From NCBI RefSeq assembly GCF_022539505.1, contig NC_061510.1, positions 36,977,047 through 37,041,046 of the forward strand: DNA of 64,000 nucleotides, given 5' to 3'. This DNA comes from Lolium rigidum (Eukaryota > Streptophyta > Magnoliopsida > Poales > Poaceae). Position numbers and translations under genes: made by a program. Positions 1 through 11,023 of the stretch are shown piece after piece; position 1 is the first letter of the stretch, and every line of letters starts with the position of its first letter. Below the pieces are notes generated by a model, which saw nothing but the letters and a program-made list of their open reading frames with translations, had not been told where the DNA came from and did no database searches.

Positions 1-329
1 AGTGGACACTAATAATGTTATTGGCTGCTTTTAGTACATGCAGTTTACCTATGTATTATACTTAGTTTTCTGATTATGCTGCTGTGAATTTATCATATAA
101 TAAGCTTCTAGATTTGCTACTAGATTTGCTGCCATATTGGGCTTGTGAGGCCAAAAGGCATAAATAACCCCGGAGATTTGCTATAGGTGCCATATTGAAG
201 AAAGACGAAAGCGAAGCTTCTCTAGATTTACTAATTTGGTGAAAGAACGAGAGAGAGAAAGAGGGAAAAGGTCGGGGGCTACTTCGATAAAAGGAAAATT
301 TCGACTATGGCAAATATAGAAATTGCGGG

Positions 330-569
330 AGCCTACAACCAAGCACAAGTTCTTGGTTGTGGCCTCGGGGGCTACTCCCATCGGGAGCGCTGTTCGCGCA
401 CCCGAGAGATAAAAAAAAAGGAAGAAGAAAGAAGAAAAGGAAAGAATATCGGGAAATAATGGCAATATAGCGACAAGGTGGACTAAAATGTTGAGCCTAC
501 AACCAAGCACAAGTTCTTGGCTGTAGCCTCGGGGGCTACTCCCATCGGGAACGCTGTTCGCGTGCCCGA
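330..569 (+). repeat. Two direct copies of a 76-bp block in element C
   Basis: Copies at 330-405 and 493-569 start GCCTACAACCAAGC and end in CGCGCACCCGA or CGTGCCCGA, spaced 164 bp apart. They lie in the 3' untranslated region of element C, where Tat-type elements often carry such repeats. Confidence 0.8.
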
Positions 570-1401
570 TGAAATTTAAAAAGAAAAAGAAAGAAAGATA
601 GAAAAGCAAGAGAGTATATTTCGAGTTATGATTAACTCTACATATTCTCCCATCGGGAGATTAATATAAGTCATATTTGACTCGATAAAATGTGCCATTC
701 CAACAGCCGGAAAAGCACTCGACAATATATTCTCAGAACGCCAAAGTTGCGATCAATTTACGAATGCCGCAAATTTGCGAAGGTAAGACCCCGGATCCAT
801 TCTCGCTGGGCGTGGCATCGCCGAAGAATGCGCTCCGCTACTTTTATCCGTATCAACGGGTACGAAGAAAAATCCTAACGGACGCGTTAGGTACTCGATA
901 AATTTGGCCGGGACTCGACGGAATGGTAAGACCTTAAGCGGCACCTGTCGGAGTTTGCACGGTATCCCGAGATCATGTCCGGGGACGTGATCTTGAAGTA
1001 GGTTTTTGCGGATTGCCACTAGAGCGGTTAACTAGTACCTGATCCGTCGGATGAACTAGCCCCAACTACCAATATCCACTGTACAATATAGAAATTCATA
1101 TAAAGAAATATAGAAAAGTTTAAATTGTCGAATAAAAATAAACGAGTGGAGATTTTCCCTGATTCTACGATTCAAGCAAAATCTCGGGGACTATCGACAT
1201 AGGCATCCCAAATGGGCCTGCCGAAGATGGTACCGGGGTTTAATGAAGGCCCACTACCCGAAGAATAAGAAGGTTCGAGAGCCCAAGATATATTAAGGAA
1301 AGTAGAGTTGTAATAGGAAGTGTTGTTTGTAATTTGGCGGGATGAGTTAGAAACCGTCCCGGACTCTGTAACTTGTACAAAACGAAACCCTCGGCTCCAC
1401 C

Positions 1402-1415
1402 TCTTATATATAAGG
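1402..1415 (+). promoter_or_regulatory. TATA box in the element C LTR
   Basis: CTTATATATAAGGGG precedes the interrupted R/U5-like part of the LTR. Element A landed about 10 bp downstream of it, separating the promoter from its start region. Confidence 0.6.
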
Positions 1416-1420
1416 GGGAG

Positions 1421-1425
1421 TCGAG
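1421..1425. repeat. Target-site duplication TCGAG (left copy) of element A
   Basis: TCGAG directly precedes the TGATGTC terminus of element A. An identical TCGAG follows its other terminus at 7933-7937. The 5-bp length is normal for LTR retrotransposons. Confidence 0.92.
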
Positions 1426-2937
1426 TGATGTCTACGGGAGCTTCTATTCTTGTAGACAGTGTTGGGCCTCCAAGAGCAGAGGTTTGTAGAACAGCAGCAA
1501 GTTTCCCTTAAGTGGATTACCCAAGGTTTATCGAACTCAGGGAGGAAGAGGTCAAAGATATCCCTCTCATGCAACCACTGCAACCACAAAGCAAGAAGTC
1601 TCTTGTGTCCCCAACACACCTAATAGGTGCACTAGTTCGGCGAAGAGATAGTGAAATACGGGTGGTATGAATAAGCGGTAGCAACGGCACCGGAAAAGTG
1701 CTTTGCCCGGGACGGTAAACAAGCGAGTAGTAATGCAGCGGTAGTAACGCGATAGAAACGGTAAACAAGCAGCGATAGCGATATTTAGGAACAAGGCCTA
1801 GGGATTACACTTTCACTAGTGGACACTCTCAACATTAATCACATAATGAGAATAGATAAATGCATACTCTACACTTTTGTTGGATGATGAACACATTGCG
1901 TAGGATTACACGAACCCTCAATGCCGGAGTTAACAAGCTCCACAATAATGCTCATATTTTAGTAACCTTTAGTGTAAGATAGATCAACGAGACTAAACCA
2001 AGTACTAGCATAGCATGCACACTGTCACCTTCATGCATATGTAGGAGGAATAGATCACATCGATATTATCATAGCAATAGTTAACTTCGCAATCTACAAG
2101 AGATCATGATCATAGCATCAACCAAGTACTAACACGGTGCACACACTGTCACCATTACACACGTGCAGGAGGAATAAAACTACTTTAATAACACATCACT
2201 AGAGTAGCGCATAGATAAATTGTGATACAAACTCATATGAATCTCAATCATGTAAAGCAGCTCATGAGATCATTGTATTGAAGTACATAGTAGAGAGATT
2301 AACCACATAGCTACCGGTACAGCCCCGAGCCTCGATGGAGAACTACTCCCTCCTCATGGGAGCAGCAGCGGTGATGAAGATGGCGGTGGAGATGGCAGCG
2401 GTGTCGATGGAGAAGCCTTCCGGGGGCACTTCCCCGCTCCGGCGGGGTGCCGGAACAGAGACTCCTGTCCCCCAGATCTTGGCTTCGCGATGGCGGCGGC
2501 TCTGGAAGATTTTCCGTATCGTGGTTTTTCGTCGAACGCGATAGGGTTTTCGATCCAGGGGCTTTATATAGGCGAAGAGGCGGCGCAGGAGGGTCGAAGG
2601 GGTGCCCACACCATAGGGTGGCGCGGGCCCCCCTGGCCGCGCCGCCATGTGGTTTGGTGGGCCTGTGCCCCCTCCCTGGTGGCTCTCGGGTGTTCTGGAT
2701 GCTTCCGGGGAAAATAGGAACTTGGGCGTTGATTTCGTCCGATTCCGAGAATATTTCGTTACTAGGATTTCTGAAACCAAAAACAGCGAGAAAACGAGAG
2801 CGGCACTTCGGCATCTTGTTAATAGGTTAGTTCCAGAAAACGCACGAATATGACATAAAGTGTGCATAAAACATGTAGATACCATCAATAATGTGGCATG
2901 GAACATAAGAAATTATCGATACGTTGGAGACGTATCA
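1426..2937 (-). mobile_element. Element A 3' LTR
   Basis: 1512 bp. Read on the minus strand it starts TGATACGTCTCC and ends GACATCA. It aligns along its length with 6423-7932, with scattered substitutions and 1-2 bp indels (for example near 1575, 2362 and 2423). A minus-strand TATA box (CTATATAAAGC) lies at 2562-2572. The numerous reading frames in this interval are fortuitous frames of LTR sequence. Confidence 0.92.
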
Positions 2938-2953
2938 GCATCCCCAAGCTTAG
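2938..2953 (-). other. Polypurine tract of element A
   Basis: Minus strand CTAAGCTTGGGGATGC abuts the 3' LTR start. The same 16-mer stands before the 3' LTR of element B (13392-13407). It also recurs inside element A at 4820-4835 and 4878-4893, and with one mismatch at 6091-6106. Confidence 0.75.
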
Positions 2954-5524
2954 TTCTGCTCGTCCCGAGCGAGTAAAACGATAACAAAGATAATTTACTG
3001 GAGTGACATGCCATCATAAACTTGATCATACTATTTGTAAAGCATATGTAGTGAATGCAGCGATCAAAACAATGTATATGACATGGGTAAACAACTGAAT
3101 CATAAAGCAAAGACTTTTCATGAATAGCACTTCAAGACAAGCATCAATAAGTCTTGCATAAGAGTTAACTCATAAAGTAATAATTCAAAGTAAAGGTATT
3201 GAAGCAACACAAAGGAAGATGAAGTTTCAGCGGTTGCTTTCAACTTATAACGTGTATATCTCATGGATAATTGTCAACATAGAGTAATATAACAAGTACA
3301 ATATGCAAGTATGTAGGAATCAATGCACAGTTCACACAAGTGTTTGCTTCTTGAGGTGGAGAGAGATAGGTGAACTGACTCAACATAAAAGTAAAAAGAA
3401 TGGTCCTTCAAAGAGGAAAGCATCGATTGCTATATTTGTGCTAGAGCTTTTATTTTGGAAACATGAAACAATTTTGTCAACGGTAGTAATAAAGCATATG
3501 AGTTATGTAAATTATATCTTACAAGTTGCAAGCCTCATGCATAGTATACTAATAGTGCCCGCACCTTGTCCTAATTAGCTTGGGTTAACACGGATTATCA
3601 TTGCATAACATATGTTTCAACCAAGTGTCACAAAGGGGTACCTCTATGCCGCCTGTACAAGGGTCTAAGGAGAAAGTTCGCATTGGATTTCTCGCTTTTG
3701 ATCATTCTTCAACTTAGACACCCATACCGGGACAACATAGACAACAGATAATGGACTCCTCTTTTAATGCTTAAGCATTCAACAACAATTATTATTCTCA
3801 TATGAGATTGAGGTTTTATGTCCAAACTGAAACTTCCACCATGATTCATGGCTTCGAGTTAGCGGCCCAATGTTCTTCTCTAACAATATGCATACTCAAA
3901 CCATTTGATTGTGAAAACCGCCCTTACTTCGGACAAGACGAACATGCATAGCAACTCACATGATATTCAACAAAGAGTAGATGGCGTCCCCGGGAACATG
4001 GTTATCGCACAACAAGCAACTTAATAAGAGATAAAGTGCATAAGTACATATTCAATACCACAATAGTTTTTAAGGCTATTTTGTCCCATGAGCTATATAT
4101 TGCAAAGGCGAATGATGGAAATTTAAAGGTAGCACTCAAGCAATTTACTTTGGAATGGCGGAGAAATACCATGTAGTAGGTAGGTATGGTGGACACAAAT
4201 GGCATAGTGGTTGGCTCAAGGATTTTGGATGCATGAGAAGTATTCCCTCTCGATACGGGGTTTAGGCTAGCAAGGTTATTTGAAACAAACACAAGGATGA
4301 ACGGTACAGCAAAACTCACATAAAAGACATATTGTAAACATTATAAGACTCTACACCGTCTTCCTTGTTGTTCAAACTCAATACTAGAAATTATCTAGAC
4401 CTTAGAGAAACCAAATATGCAAACCAAATTTTAGCATGCTCTATGTATTTCTTCATTAATAGGTGCAAAGTATATGATGCAAGAGCTTAAACATGAGCAC
4501 AACAATTGCCAAGTATCACATTACCCAAGACATTATAGCAATTACTACATGTATCATTTTCCAATTCCAACCATATAACAATTTAACGAAGAGGAAACTT
4601 CGCCATGAATATTATGAGCTAAGAACACATGTGTTCATACGAACGAGCGGAGCGTGTCTCTCTCCCACACAAGCATGATGTAATCCAATTTATTCAAACA
4701 AAAACAAAAACAAAAGCACACAGATGCTCCAAGTAAAGCACATAAGATGTGACCGAATAAAAATATAGTTTCAACAGAAGGAACCTGATAATTTATCGAT
4801 GAAGAAGGGGATGCCTTGGGCATCCCCAAGCTTAGATGCTTGAGTCTTCTTGATATATGCAGGGATGAACCACCGGGGCATCCCCAAGCTTAGAGCTTTC
4901 ACTCTCCTTGATCATAGTATATCATCCTCCTCTCTTGACCCTTGAAAACTTCCTCCACACCAAACTCGAAACAACTCATTAGAGGGTTAGTGGACAATAA
5001 AAATTAACATGTTCAGAGGTGACACAATCATTCTTAACACTTCTGGACATTGCATAAAGCTACTGGACATTAATGGATCAAAGAAATTCATCCAACATAG
5101 CAAAAGAGGCAATGCGAAATAAAAGGCAGAATCTGTCAAAACAGAACAGTCCGTAAAGATGGATTTTATTAGGCCACCAGACTTGCTCAAATGAAAATGC
5201 TCAAATTGAATGAAAGTTGCGTACATATCTGAGGATCATGCACGTAAATTGGATTAATTTTCTGAGCTACCTACAGGGAGGTGGACCCAGATTCGTGACA
5301 GCAAAGAAACCTGGAACTGCGCAGTAATCCAAATCTAGTACTTACTTTACTATCAAAGACTTTACTTGGCACAACAAAACATAAAACTAAGATAAGGAGA
5401 GGTTGCTACAGTAGTAAACAACTTCCAAGACTCAAATATAAAACAAAGTACTGTAGCAAAATAACACATGGGTTATCTCCCAAGAAGTTCTTTCTTTTTA
5501 GCCATTAAGATGGGCTCAGCAGTT
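2954..5524 (-). other. Non-coding interior of element A (3' untranslated half)
   Basis: About 2.6 kb without a credible coding frame. It matches, in inverted orientation, the 11030-13390 interior of element B (shared blocks such as CCAAGACTCAAATATAAAAC/GGAAGTTG and the twin GGGGATGCC motifs). It includes two internal copies of the polypurine tract. It probably has structural or packaging roles, if any; this is inference. Confidence 0.6.
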
Positions 5525-6259
5525 TTAATGATGCACTCGCAAGAAATAGTATTTGAAGCAAAAGAGAGCATCAAGAGGCAAATTCAAAACACATTTAAGT
5601 CTAACATGCTTCCTATGCATAGGAATCTTGTAAATAAACAAGTTCATGGAGAGCAAAGTAACAAGCATAGGAAGATAAAACAAGTGTAGCTTCAAAAATT
5701 TCAGCACATAGAGAGGCATTTTAGTAACATGAAAATTTCTACAACCATATTTTCCTCTCTCATAATAACTTTCAGTAGCAACATGAGCAAACTCAACAAT
5801 ATAACTATCACATAAAGCATTCTTATCATGAGTCTCATGCATAAAATTATTACTCTCCAAATAAGCATAGTTATTCTTATTAATTGTAGTAGGAGCAAAT
5901 TCAACAAAGTAGCTATCATTATTATTTTCATCAAGTGTAGGAGGCATATTGTAATCATAATCAAATTTATCCTCCATAACAGGTGGTACCAAAAGACTAC
6001 TATCATTATCATCACAAATAGGAGGCAAAGTATCATCAAAGAAAATTTTCTCCTCAATGCTTGGGGGACTAAAAATATCATGAAAACCAGCTTCCCCAAG
6101 CTTAGAACTTTCTATATCATTATCAACAATGGTGTTCAAAGCGTTCATACTAATATTACTACCAGCATGCAAATAAGATTTCATAGGTTTTTTAATTTTC
6201 GCATCAAACAATCCATGTTTTAAATCAGGAAATAGAATAAGAAGCTCATTGTTGTCCAT
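5525..6259 (-). CDS. Element A open frame, 244 aa, with conserved membrane-spanning C-terminal module
   Basis: ATG at 6259 lies 136 bp inside the primer-binding site, so this is the first frame of the element. Residues 1-150 are acidic and rich in Asp/Asn, with two short repeats around PPxxEE/DD. Residues about 155-235 contain YYERGKYGCRN, then a hydrophobic stretch (LFYLPMLVTLLSMNLFIYKI) that could span a membrane, then PMHRKHVRLKCVLNLPLDALFCF. The same module ends the frame of element B. A small indel near 5545 shifts the last residues relative to B, whose frame continues to LLGR. There is no resemblance to gag, pol or a named envelope family. Function unknown; it may be a domesticated or defective envelope-like protein. 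Confidence 0.55.
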   Translation of the reverse strand: MDNNELLILFPDLKHGLFDAKIKKPMKSYLHAGSNISMNALNTIVDNDIESSKLGEAGFHDIFSPPSIEEKIFFDDTLPPICDDNDSSLLVPPVMEDKFDYDYNMPPTLDENNNDSYFVEFAPTTINKNNYAYLESNNFMHETHDKNALCDSYIVEFAHVATESYYERGKYGCRNFHVTKMPLYVLKFLKLHLFYLPMLVTLLSMNLFIYKIPMHRKHVRLKCVLNLPLDALFCFKYYFLRVHH

Positions 6260-6394
6260 TATGCCAAACTAGTGTAAACAAGAAACAAAAAGATGCAATT
6301 GCAGGATCTAAAGGAAATAGCTTCGAGCACACACACGACGGCGCCGGAAAAATACTTTACCCGAGACCGTAGTATGAGAGCCTTTTACCTTTCC

Positions 6395-6412
6395 TCCCCG
6401 GCAACGGCGCCG
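6395..6412 (-). other. Primer-binding site of element A (tRNA-Asp)
   Basis: The plus strand reads TCCCCGGCAACGGCGCC, the 3' end of plant tRNA-Asp(GTC). The minus (element) strand is therefore its complement, 11 bp inside the 5' LTR. Confidence 0.85.
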
Positions 6413-6422
6413 GAAAAGTGCT

Positions 6423-7932
6423 TGATGTCTACGGGAGCTTCTATTCTTGTAGACAGTGTTGGGCCTCCAAGAGCAGAGGTTTGTAGAACAGCAGACAAGT
6501 TTCCCTTAAGTGGATTACCCAAGGTTTATCGAACTCGGGGAGGAAGAGGTCAAAGATATCCCTCTCATGCAACCCTGCAACCACAAAGCAAGAAGTCTCT
6601 TGTGTCCCCAACACACCTAATAGGTGCACTAGTTCGGCGAAGAGATAGTGAAATACAGGTGGTATGAATAAGCAGTAGCAACGGCACCGGAAAAGTGCTT
6701 TGCCCGGGACAGTAAACAAGCGATAGTAATGCAGCAGTAGTAACGCGATAAAACAAGTAAACAAGCAGCGATAGCGATATTTAGGAACAAGGCCTAGGGA
6801 TTACACTTTCACTAGTGGACACTCTCAACATTAATCACATAACAGAATAGATAAATGCATACTCTACACTTTTGTTGGATGATGAACACATTGCGTAGGA
6901 TTACACGAACCCTCAATGCCGGAGTTAACAAGCTCCACAATAATGCTCATATTTTAGTAACCTTTAGTGTAAGATAGATCAACGAGACTAAACCAAGTAC
7001 TAGCATAGCATGCACACTGTCACCTTCATGCATATGTAGGAGGAATAGATCACATTGATATTATCATAGCAATAGTTAACTTCGCAATCTACAAGAGATC
7101 ATGATCATAGCATAAACCAAGTACTAACACGGTGCACACACTGTCACCATTACACACGTGCAGGAGGAATAAAACTACTTTAATAACACATCACTAGAGT
7201 AGCGCATAGATAAATTGTGATACAAACTCATATGAATCTCAATCATGTAAAGCAGCTCATGAGATCATTGTATTGAAGTACATAGTAGAGAGATTAACCA
7301 CATAGCTACCGGTACAGCCCCGAGCCTCGATGGAGAACTACTCCCTCCTCATGGGAGCAACGAGCGGTGATGAAGATGGCGGTGGAGATGGCAGCGGTGT
7401 CGATGGAGAAGCCTTCCGGGGCACTTCCCCGCTCCGGCAGGGTGCCGGAACAGAGACTCCTGTCCCCCAGATCTTGGCTTCGCGATGGCGGCGGCTCTGG
7501 AAGATTTTCCGTATCGTGGTTTTTCGTCGAACGCGATAGGGTTTTCGATCCAGGGGCTTTATATAGGCGAAGAGGCGGCGCAGGAGGGTCGAAGGGGTGC
7601 CCACACCATAGGGTGGCGCGGGCCCCCCCTGGCCGCGCCGCCATGTGGTTTGGTGGGCCTGTGCCCCCCCCCGGTGGCTCTCGGGTGTTCTGGATGCTTC
7701 CGGGGAAAATAGGAACTTGGGCGTTGATTTCGTCCGATTCCGAGAATATTTCGTTACTAGGATTTCGAAACCAAAAACAGCGAGAAAACGAGAACTGGCA
7801 CTTCGGCATCTTGTTAATAGGTTAGTTCCAGAAAACGCACGAATATGACATAAAGTGTGCATAAAACATGTAGATAACATCAATAATGTGGCATGGAACA
7901 TAAGAAATGATCGATACGTTGGAGACGTATCA
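6423..7932 (-). mobile_element. Element A 5' LTR
   Basis: 1510 bp and nearly identical to 1426-2937. It carries the element promoter: minus-strand TATA box CCTATATAAAGCC at about 7557-7568. It ends on the plus strand in GGAGACGTATCA followed by the target duplication TCGAG. Confidence 0.92.
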
Positions 7933-8090
7933 TCGAGGGACGAGGAGATCATCGAATCATTGTTCACACATCCTAGTTTTCGTAATCGTCGAGTACTTTT
8001 CGGCTGAAACCTTCGAGATCTACTTGCCCTCTACTTCTAACTAAACCCTAGCCTATAACCCGTAGGCATTGACAAGTTAATACCTTGTCA
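7933..8090 (+). mobile_element. Right part of the element C LTR
   Basis: It starts with the second TCGAG copy (7933-7937) and runs to TTGTCA at 8090, where element B sequence resumes. It carries the downstream half of the element C LTR that the TATA box at 1402-1415 served before element A inserted. ACAGG (8091-8095) is a candidate right-hand target duplication of C. Its partner should lie left of the window. Confidence 0.6.
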
Positions 8091-9336
8091 ACAGGGCCGC
8101 GCGGGCTCCACCCTGGCCGCGCCGGCCTATGGGGAGGGAGCCCTGGCGCCCTTCCGACTCCGCCTCTTCGTCTATAAGAGCCCTTTCGACCTAAAAACGC
8201 GATACGAATTGACGAAACTCCAGAAAGACTCCAGGGGCGCCGCCACCATCGCGAAACTCCAATTCGGGGGACAGAATCTCTGTTCCGGCACGCCGCCGGG
8301 ACAGGGAAGTGCCCCCGGAAGCCATCTCCATCGACGCCACCGCCTCCATCATGCTCCGTGAGTAGTTCCCCCATGGACTACGGGTTCTAGCTGTAGCTAG
8401 TTGGTATTCTCTTCCCCATGTACTTCAATACAATGATCTCATGAGCTGCCTTACATGATTGAGATTCATCTGATGTAATCGCTGTTGTGTTTGTTGGGAT
8501 CCGATGGATTGTTACATTATGATTAGTCTATCTATAAAGTTTGTGAAGTTATTGTTGCTGCAATCTTGTTGTGTTTAATGCTTGTCACTAGGGCCCGAGT
8601 GGCATGATCTTAGATTTAAGCTCTATACTTATTGTTTAGATTGTATCTACAAGTTGTTTGCACATGTCTATGTCCGGAACCCGAGGCCCCAGAGTGACAG
8701 CAACTGGGATAACTGGAGGGGAAGGCTTAGATATGAGGATCACATGTTTTCACGGAGTGTTAATGCTTTGCTCCGGTGCTCTATTAAAAGGAGTACCTTA
8801 ATTTCCAGTAGATTCCCTAGAGGCCCGGCTGCCACCGGCTGGTAGGACAAAAGATGTTATGCAAGTTTCTCATTGCGAGCACGTATGACTATATATGGAA
8901 AACATGCCTACATGATTAATAATCTTGATGTTCTGTCTTAATGCTATTTCAATCCTATCAATTGCCCAACTGTAATTTGTTCACCCAACACTTGTTATTG
9001 GAGAGTTACCACTAGTGTAGATAGTCGGGAACCCCGGTCCATCTCTCATCATCATATACTCGGTCCTATATGTCATTGGAAGTAGTATCAACTATTTCCT
9101 GGTGTCATTGCTCTCATATTACTGCTACTGCTGCTGTGTTACTGTTACTACTGCTCTCATATTACTGCTGCTTTCACATCACCCCTGTTACTAGTGCTTT
9201 TCCAGGTGCAGCTGAATTGACAACTCAATTGTTAAGGCTTATAAGTATTCTTTACCTCCCCTTGTGTCGAATCAATAAATTTGGGTTTTACTTCCCTCGA
9301 AGACTCGTTGCGATCCCCTATACTTGTGGGTTATCA
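8091..9336 (+). mobile_element. Element B 5' LTR (truncated by element C)
   Basis: It matches 13696-14934 of the 3' LTR and ends in GTGGGTTATCA. A TATA box (CTATAAGAGC) is at 8172-8180. The reading frames at 8582-8845 and 9070-9600 are fortuitous LTR frames. Confidence 0.9.
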
Positions 9337-9348
9337 AGACTATTTTCA

Positions 9349-9366
9349 CGGCGCCTTTGCCGGGGA
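9349..9366 (+). other. Primer-binding site of element B (tRNA-Asp)
   Basis: CGGCGCCTTTGCCGGGGA is the complement of the tRNA-Asp 3' end with two differences (first base and one in the middle), 12 bp after the LTR. Confidence 0.8.
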
Positions 9367-9604
9367 GGCATAGCTCTACTCATAAGTTCACCTGGGGAGT
9401 ACACTCCACCTCTCTCTCTGTTTTTATTTTATTTTGTTTTAATTAGTTTACTTCTGTCTAGTTTATTTCTACTTAGTTTATTTCTGTCTAGTATTATTTT
9501 GCTTAGTTTACTTTTGTCTAGTTTGTTTTTGTTTTGTTTTACTTTTCTCATATACCCAAAAATCCATAAAAATTTGAAAAACCGAAAAATTAAAAACTGT
9601 TGTT

Positions 9605-11023
9605 ATGGAAGAACCCACAACCTATTTGGAGCTTATAGAATTATATAATAATTATAGAGAATCAAGAACGGGAAAAGTTATGACTGCTGTGATAGAAAAA
9701 TTGAACACAATTGCTAAAATCTTGCTTAAACGCCATGATATAAACTGTTGCTCTAAACAGGATACTAAACATCTTAAATTTCAATGTGGCTTTAGTGAGG
9801 AAGTTTTAATTAAGAACTATAATTGGAATAGCTATATTCATTTTGGGTTCGAAGAAGTAGAACAATTTGTTTTGTTTATGGGAGCATCTGAGATAGAATC
9901 CTTCATGTCTAAAAATGATGAAACTTGTGCTGTTTGTAAGGACCTTAAAGATTATGTCTCTTCTATCCTTAATTTTTGCATAGAAAGTTACAGCAATAAT
10001 CCTTATATCATTGATTATAAAGAGAGACTCATTAATGCACAAGAATGCACTCACAATTTGCAGGAACCAGTGAAAGAGGAAATTGATGAACCTGAAAGCT
10101 CATTGGATGAAAAAGAAGAAGAAATTGATGAACCTGAAAGCTCATTGGATGAAAAAGAAGAGGAGAGTGATGAATAAAAGGAGGAAGAATGGATTAGCTA
10201 CCCATGCCAACCTTCTAATGAGAGTAACTCTTTATCTCTTACACTATTTGATTGTCCTCCATGCTTACCAAAGGAGGATGAATGTTATGTTCCTGTGGAT
10301 TCTCTTGAAATATTGCCTATGAGAAAAACTTGTGAAAATGATTATGTTACTGTTATCTATGATAATCCATGCTATTTTGATAAATCTTATGATAATGCTT
10401 TGTTTGTGCCTGATGTCGAAATGCATGATACTAAAGAGTTTTGCTTAGCAGATGTTTATGATAAATCTCTAGATGATGGTCCTATGTTACTTGATAAATT
10501 TAATTGTACTACTAATGAAAATGGGATTGGAAAGGTCTTGACTTTATCTAGGAGTCTCATATCTCTTGAGAATGATCAATCACCTTGTTATATTATTGAT
10601 AAAAGTGGATTCGAAAGTTTTAATCCCACTATTTTTAAGCTTGATAAAAATTATGTGTTTATGGATCATGAAAAGTATGCTGCATGTGATAGTTATATTG
10701 TTGAGTTTATTCATGAAGCTACTGAAAATTATTATGAGAGAGGAAAATATGGTTGTAGAAATTTGCATGGTACTAAAACACCTCTCTATATGCTGAAAAT
10801 TTTGAAGTTGCTCTTGTTTTATCTTGCTATGCTTGTCACTTTGTTCTTCATGAATTTATTTGTGTACAAGATTCCTATGCATAGGAAGTGGGTTAGACTT
10901 AAATGTGTTTTGAACTTGCTTTTTGATGCTCTCTTTTGCTTCAACTCTCATCCTTATGTGAGCATCATTAAAATTGCTGAGCCCATCTTAATGGCTATAA
11001 AGAAAGCACTTCTTGGGAGATAA
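9605..11023 (+). pseudogene. Element B coding frame, 473 codons, one internal stop
   Basis: From ATG 9605 the frame is open to TAA at 10175-10177. It then continues in the same frame without another stop to TAA at 11021-11023, so one nonsense change splits a ~470-residue protein. Residues 1-155 form a folded-looking region with several Cys. Residues about 159-190 carry a 14-residue acidic unit (EIDEPESSLDEKEE) twice, from a 42-bp tandem duplication. Residues about 360-472 carry the module shared with element A: YYERGKYGCRN, a hydrophobic segment near 400-418, PMHRKWVRLKCVLN, and LLGR at the end. Family unknown; not gag, pol or integrase. It could be envelope-like or an element-specific accessory protein. 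Confidence 0.6.

Larger units (their letters stand above)
1..1425 (+). mobile_element. Element C: 3' part of a Gypsy LTR retrotransposon (Tat-like), interrupted by element A
   Basis: This is the 3' untranslated part and partial 3' LTR of an LTR retrotransposon read on the plus strand. What is seen: two copies of a 76-bp block rich in the motif GGGGGCTACTCCCATCGGG, then a G-rich stretch ending near 1191 that could be the polypurine tract, then an LTR-like sequence with a TATA box. The element resumes after element A at 7938 and ends at about 8090 in TTGTCA. The repeated CTCGGGGGCTACT motif just before the LTR is typical of Tat-lineage Gypsy elements (family knowledge). No gag-pol is present because the rest lies left of the window. 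The lineage is an inference and the family name is unknown. Confidence 0.6.
1192..1425 (+). mobile_element. Left part of the element C LTR
   Basis: The LTR seems to begin near 1192 after CTCGGGGAC. The expected TG start would be mutated to TA. It contains a TATA box at 1404-1413 and is broken 5 bp after TAAGGGGGAG by insertion of element A. It continues at 7938-8090, giving an LTR of about 387 bp. The left boundary is uncertain because the second LTR is outside the window. Confidence 0.5.
1426..7932 (-). mobile_element. Element A: complete non-autonomous LTR retrotransposon (Athila-like, tRNA-Asp primed)
   Basis: A full element of 6507 bp in minus orientation. It has two near-identical LTRs (1426-2937 and 6423-7932), a polypurine tract at 2938-2953, a primer-binding site at 6395-6412 matching the 3' end of plant tRNA-Asp, and TCGAG target duplications on both sides. 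The 3.5-kb interior has no recognisable gag, protease, reverse transcriptase or integrase, so it must depend on another element. It carries one open frame (5525-6259). The LTR start TGATACGTCTCCAACGTATC is a very common Triticeae LTR end. The tRNA-Asp site suggests an Athila-lineage relative (Sabrina/WHAM type), which is an inference. Confidence 0.9.

Noticed and set aside
2311..2906. Overlapping frames of 127-187 codons on both strands (and their copies at 7306-7967)
   Set aside because: They lie wholly in the LTRs of element A, are repeated in both LTRs with frame changes, and are rich in Pro/Arg from GC-rich DNA.
8048..9600. Frames at 8048-8374, 8582-8845 and 9070-9648
   Set aside because: Inside the element B 5' LTR and leader. 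The matching 3' LTR region breaks them.
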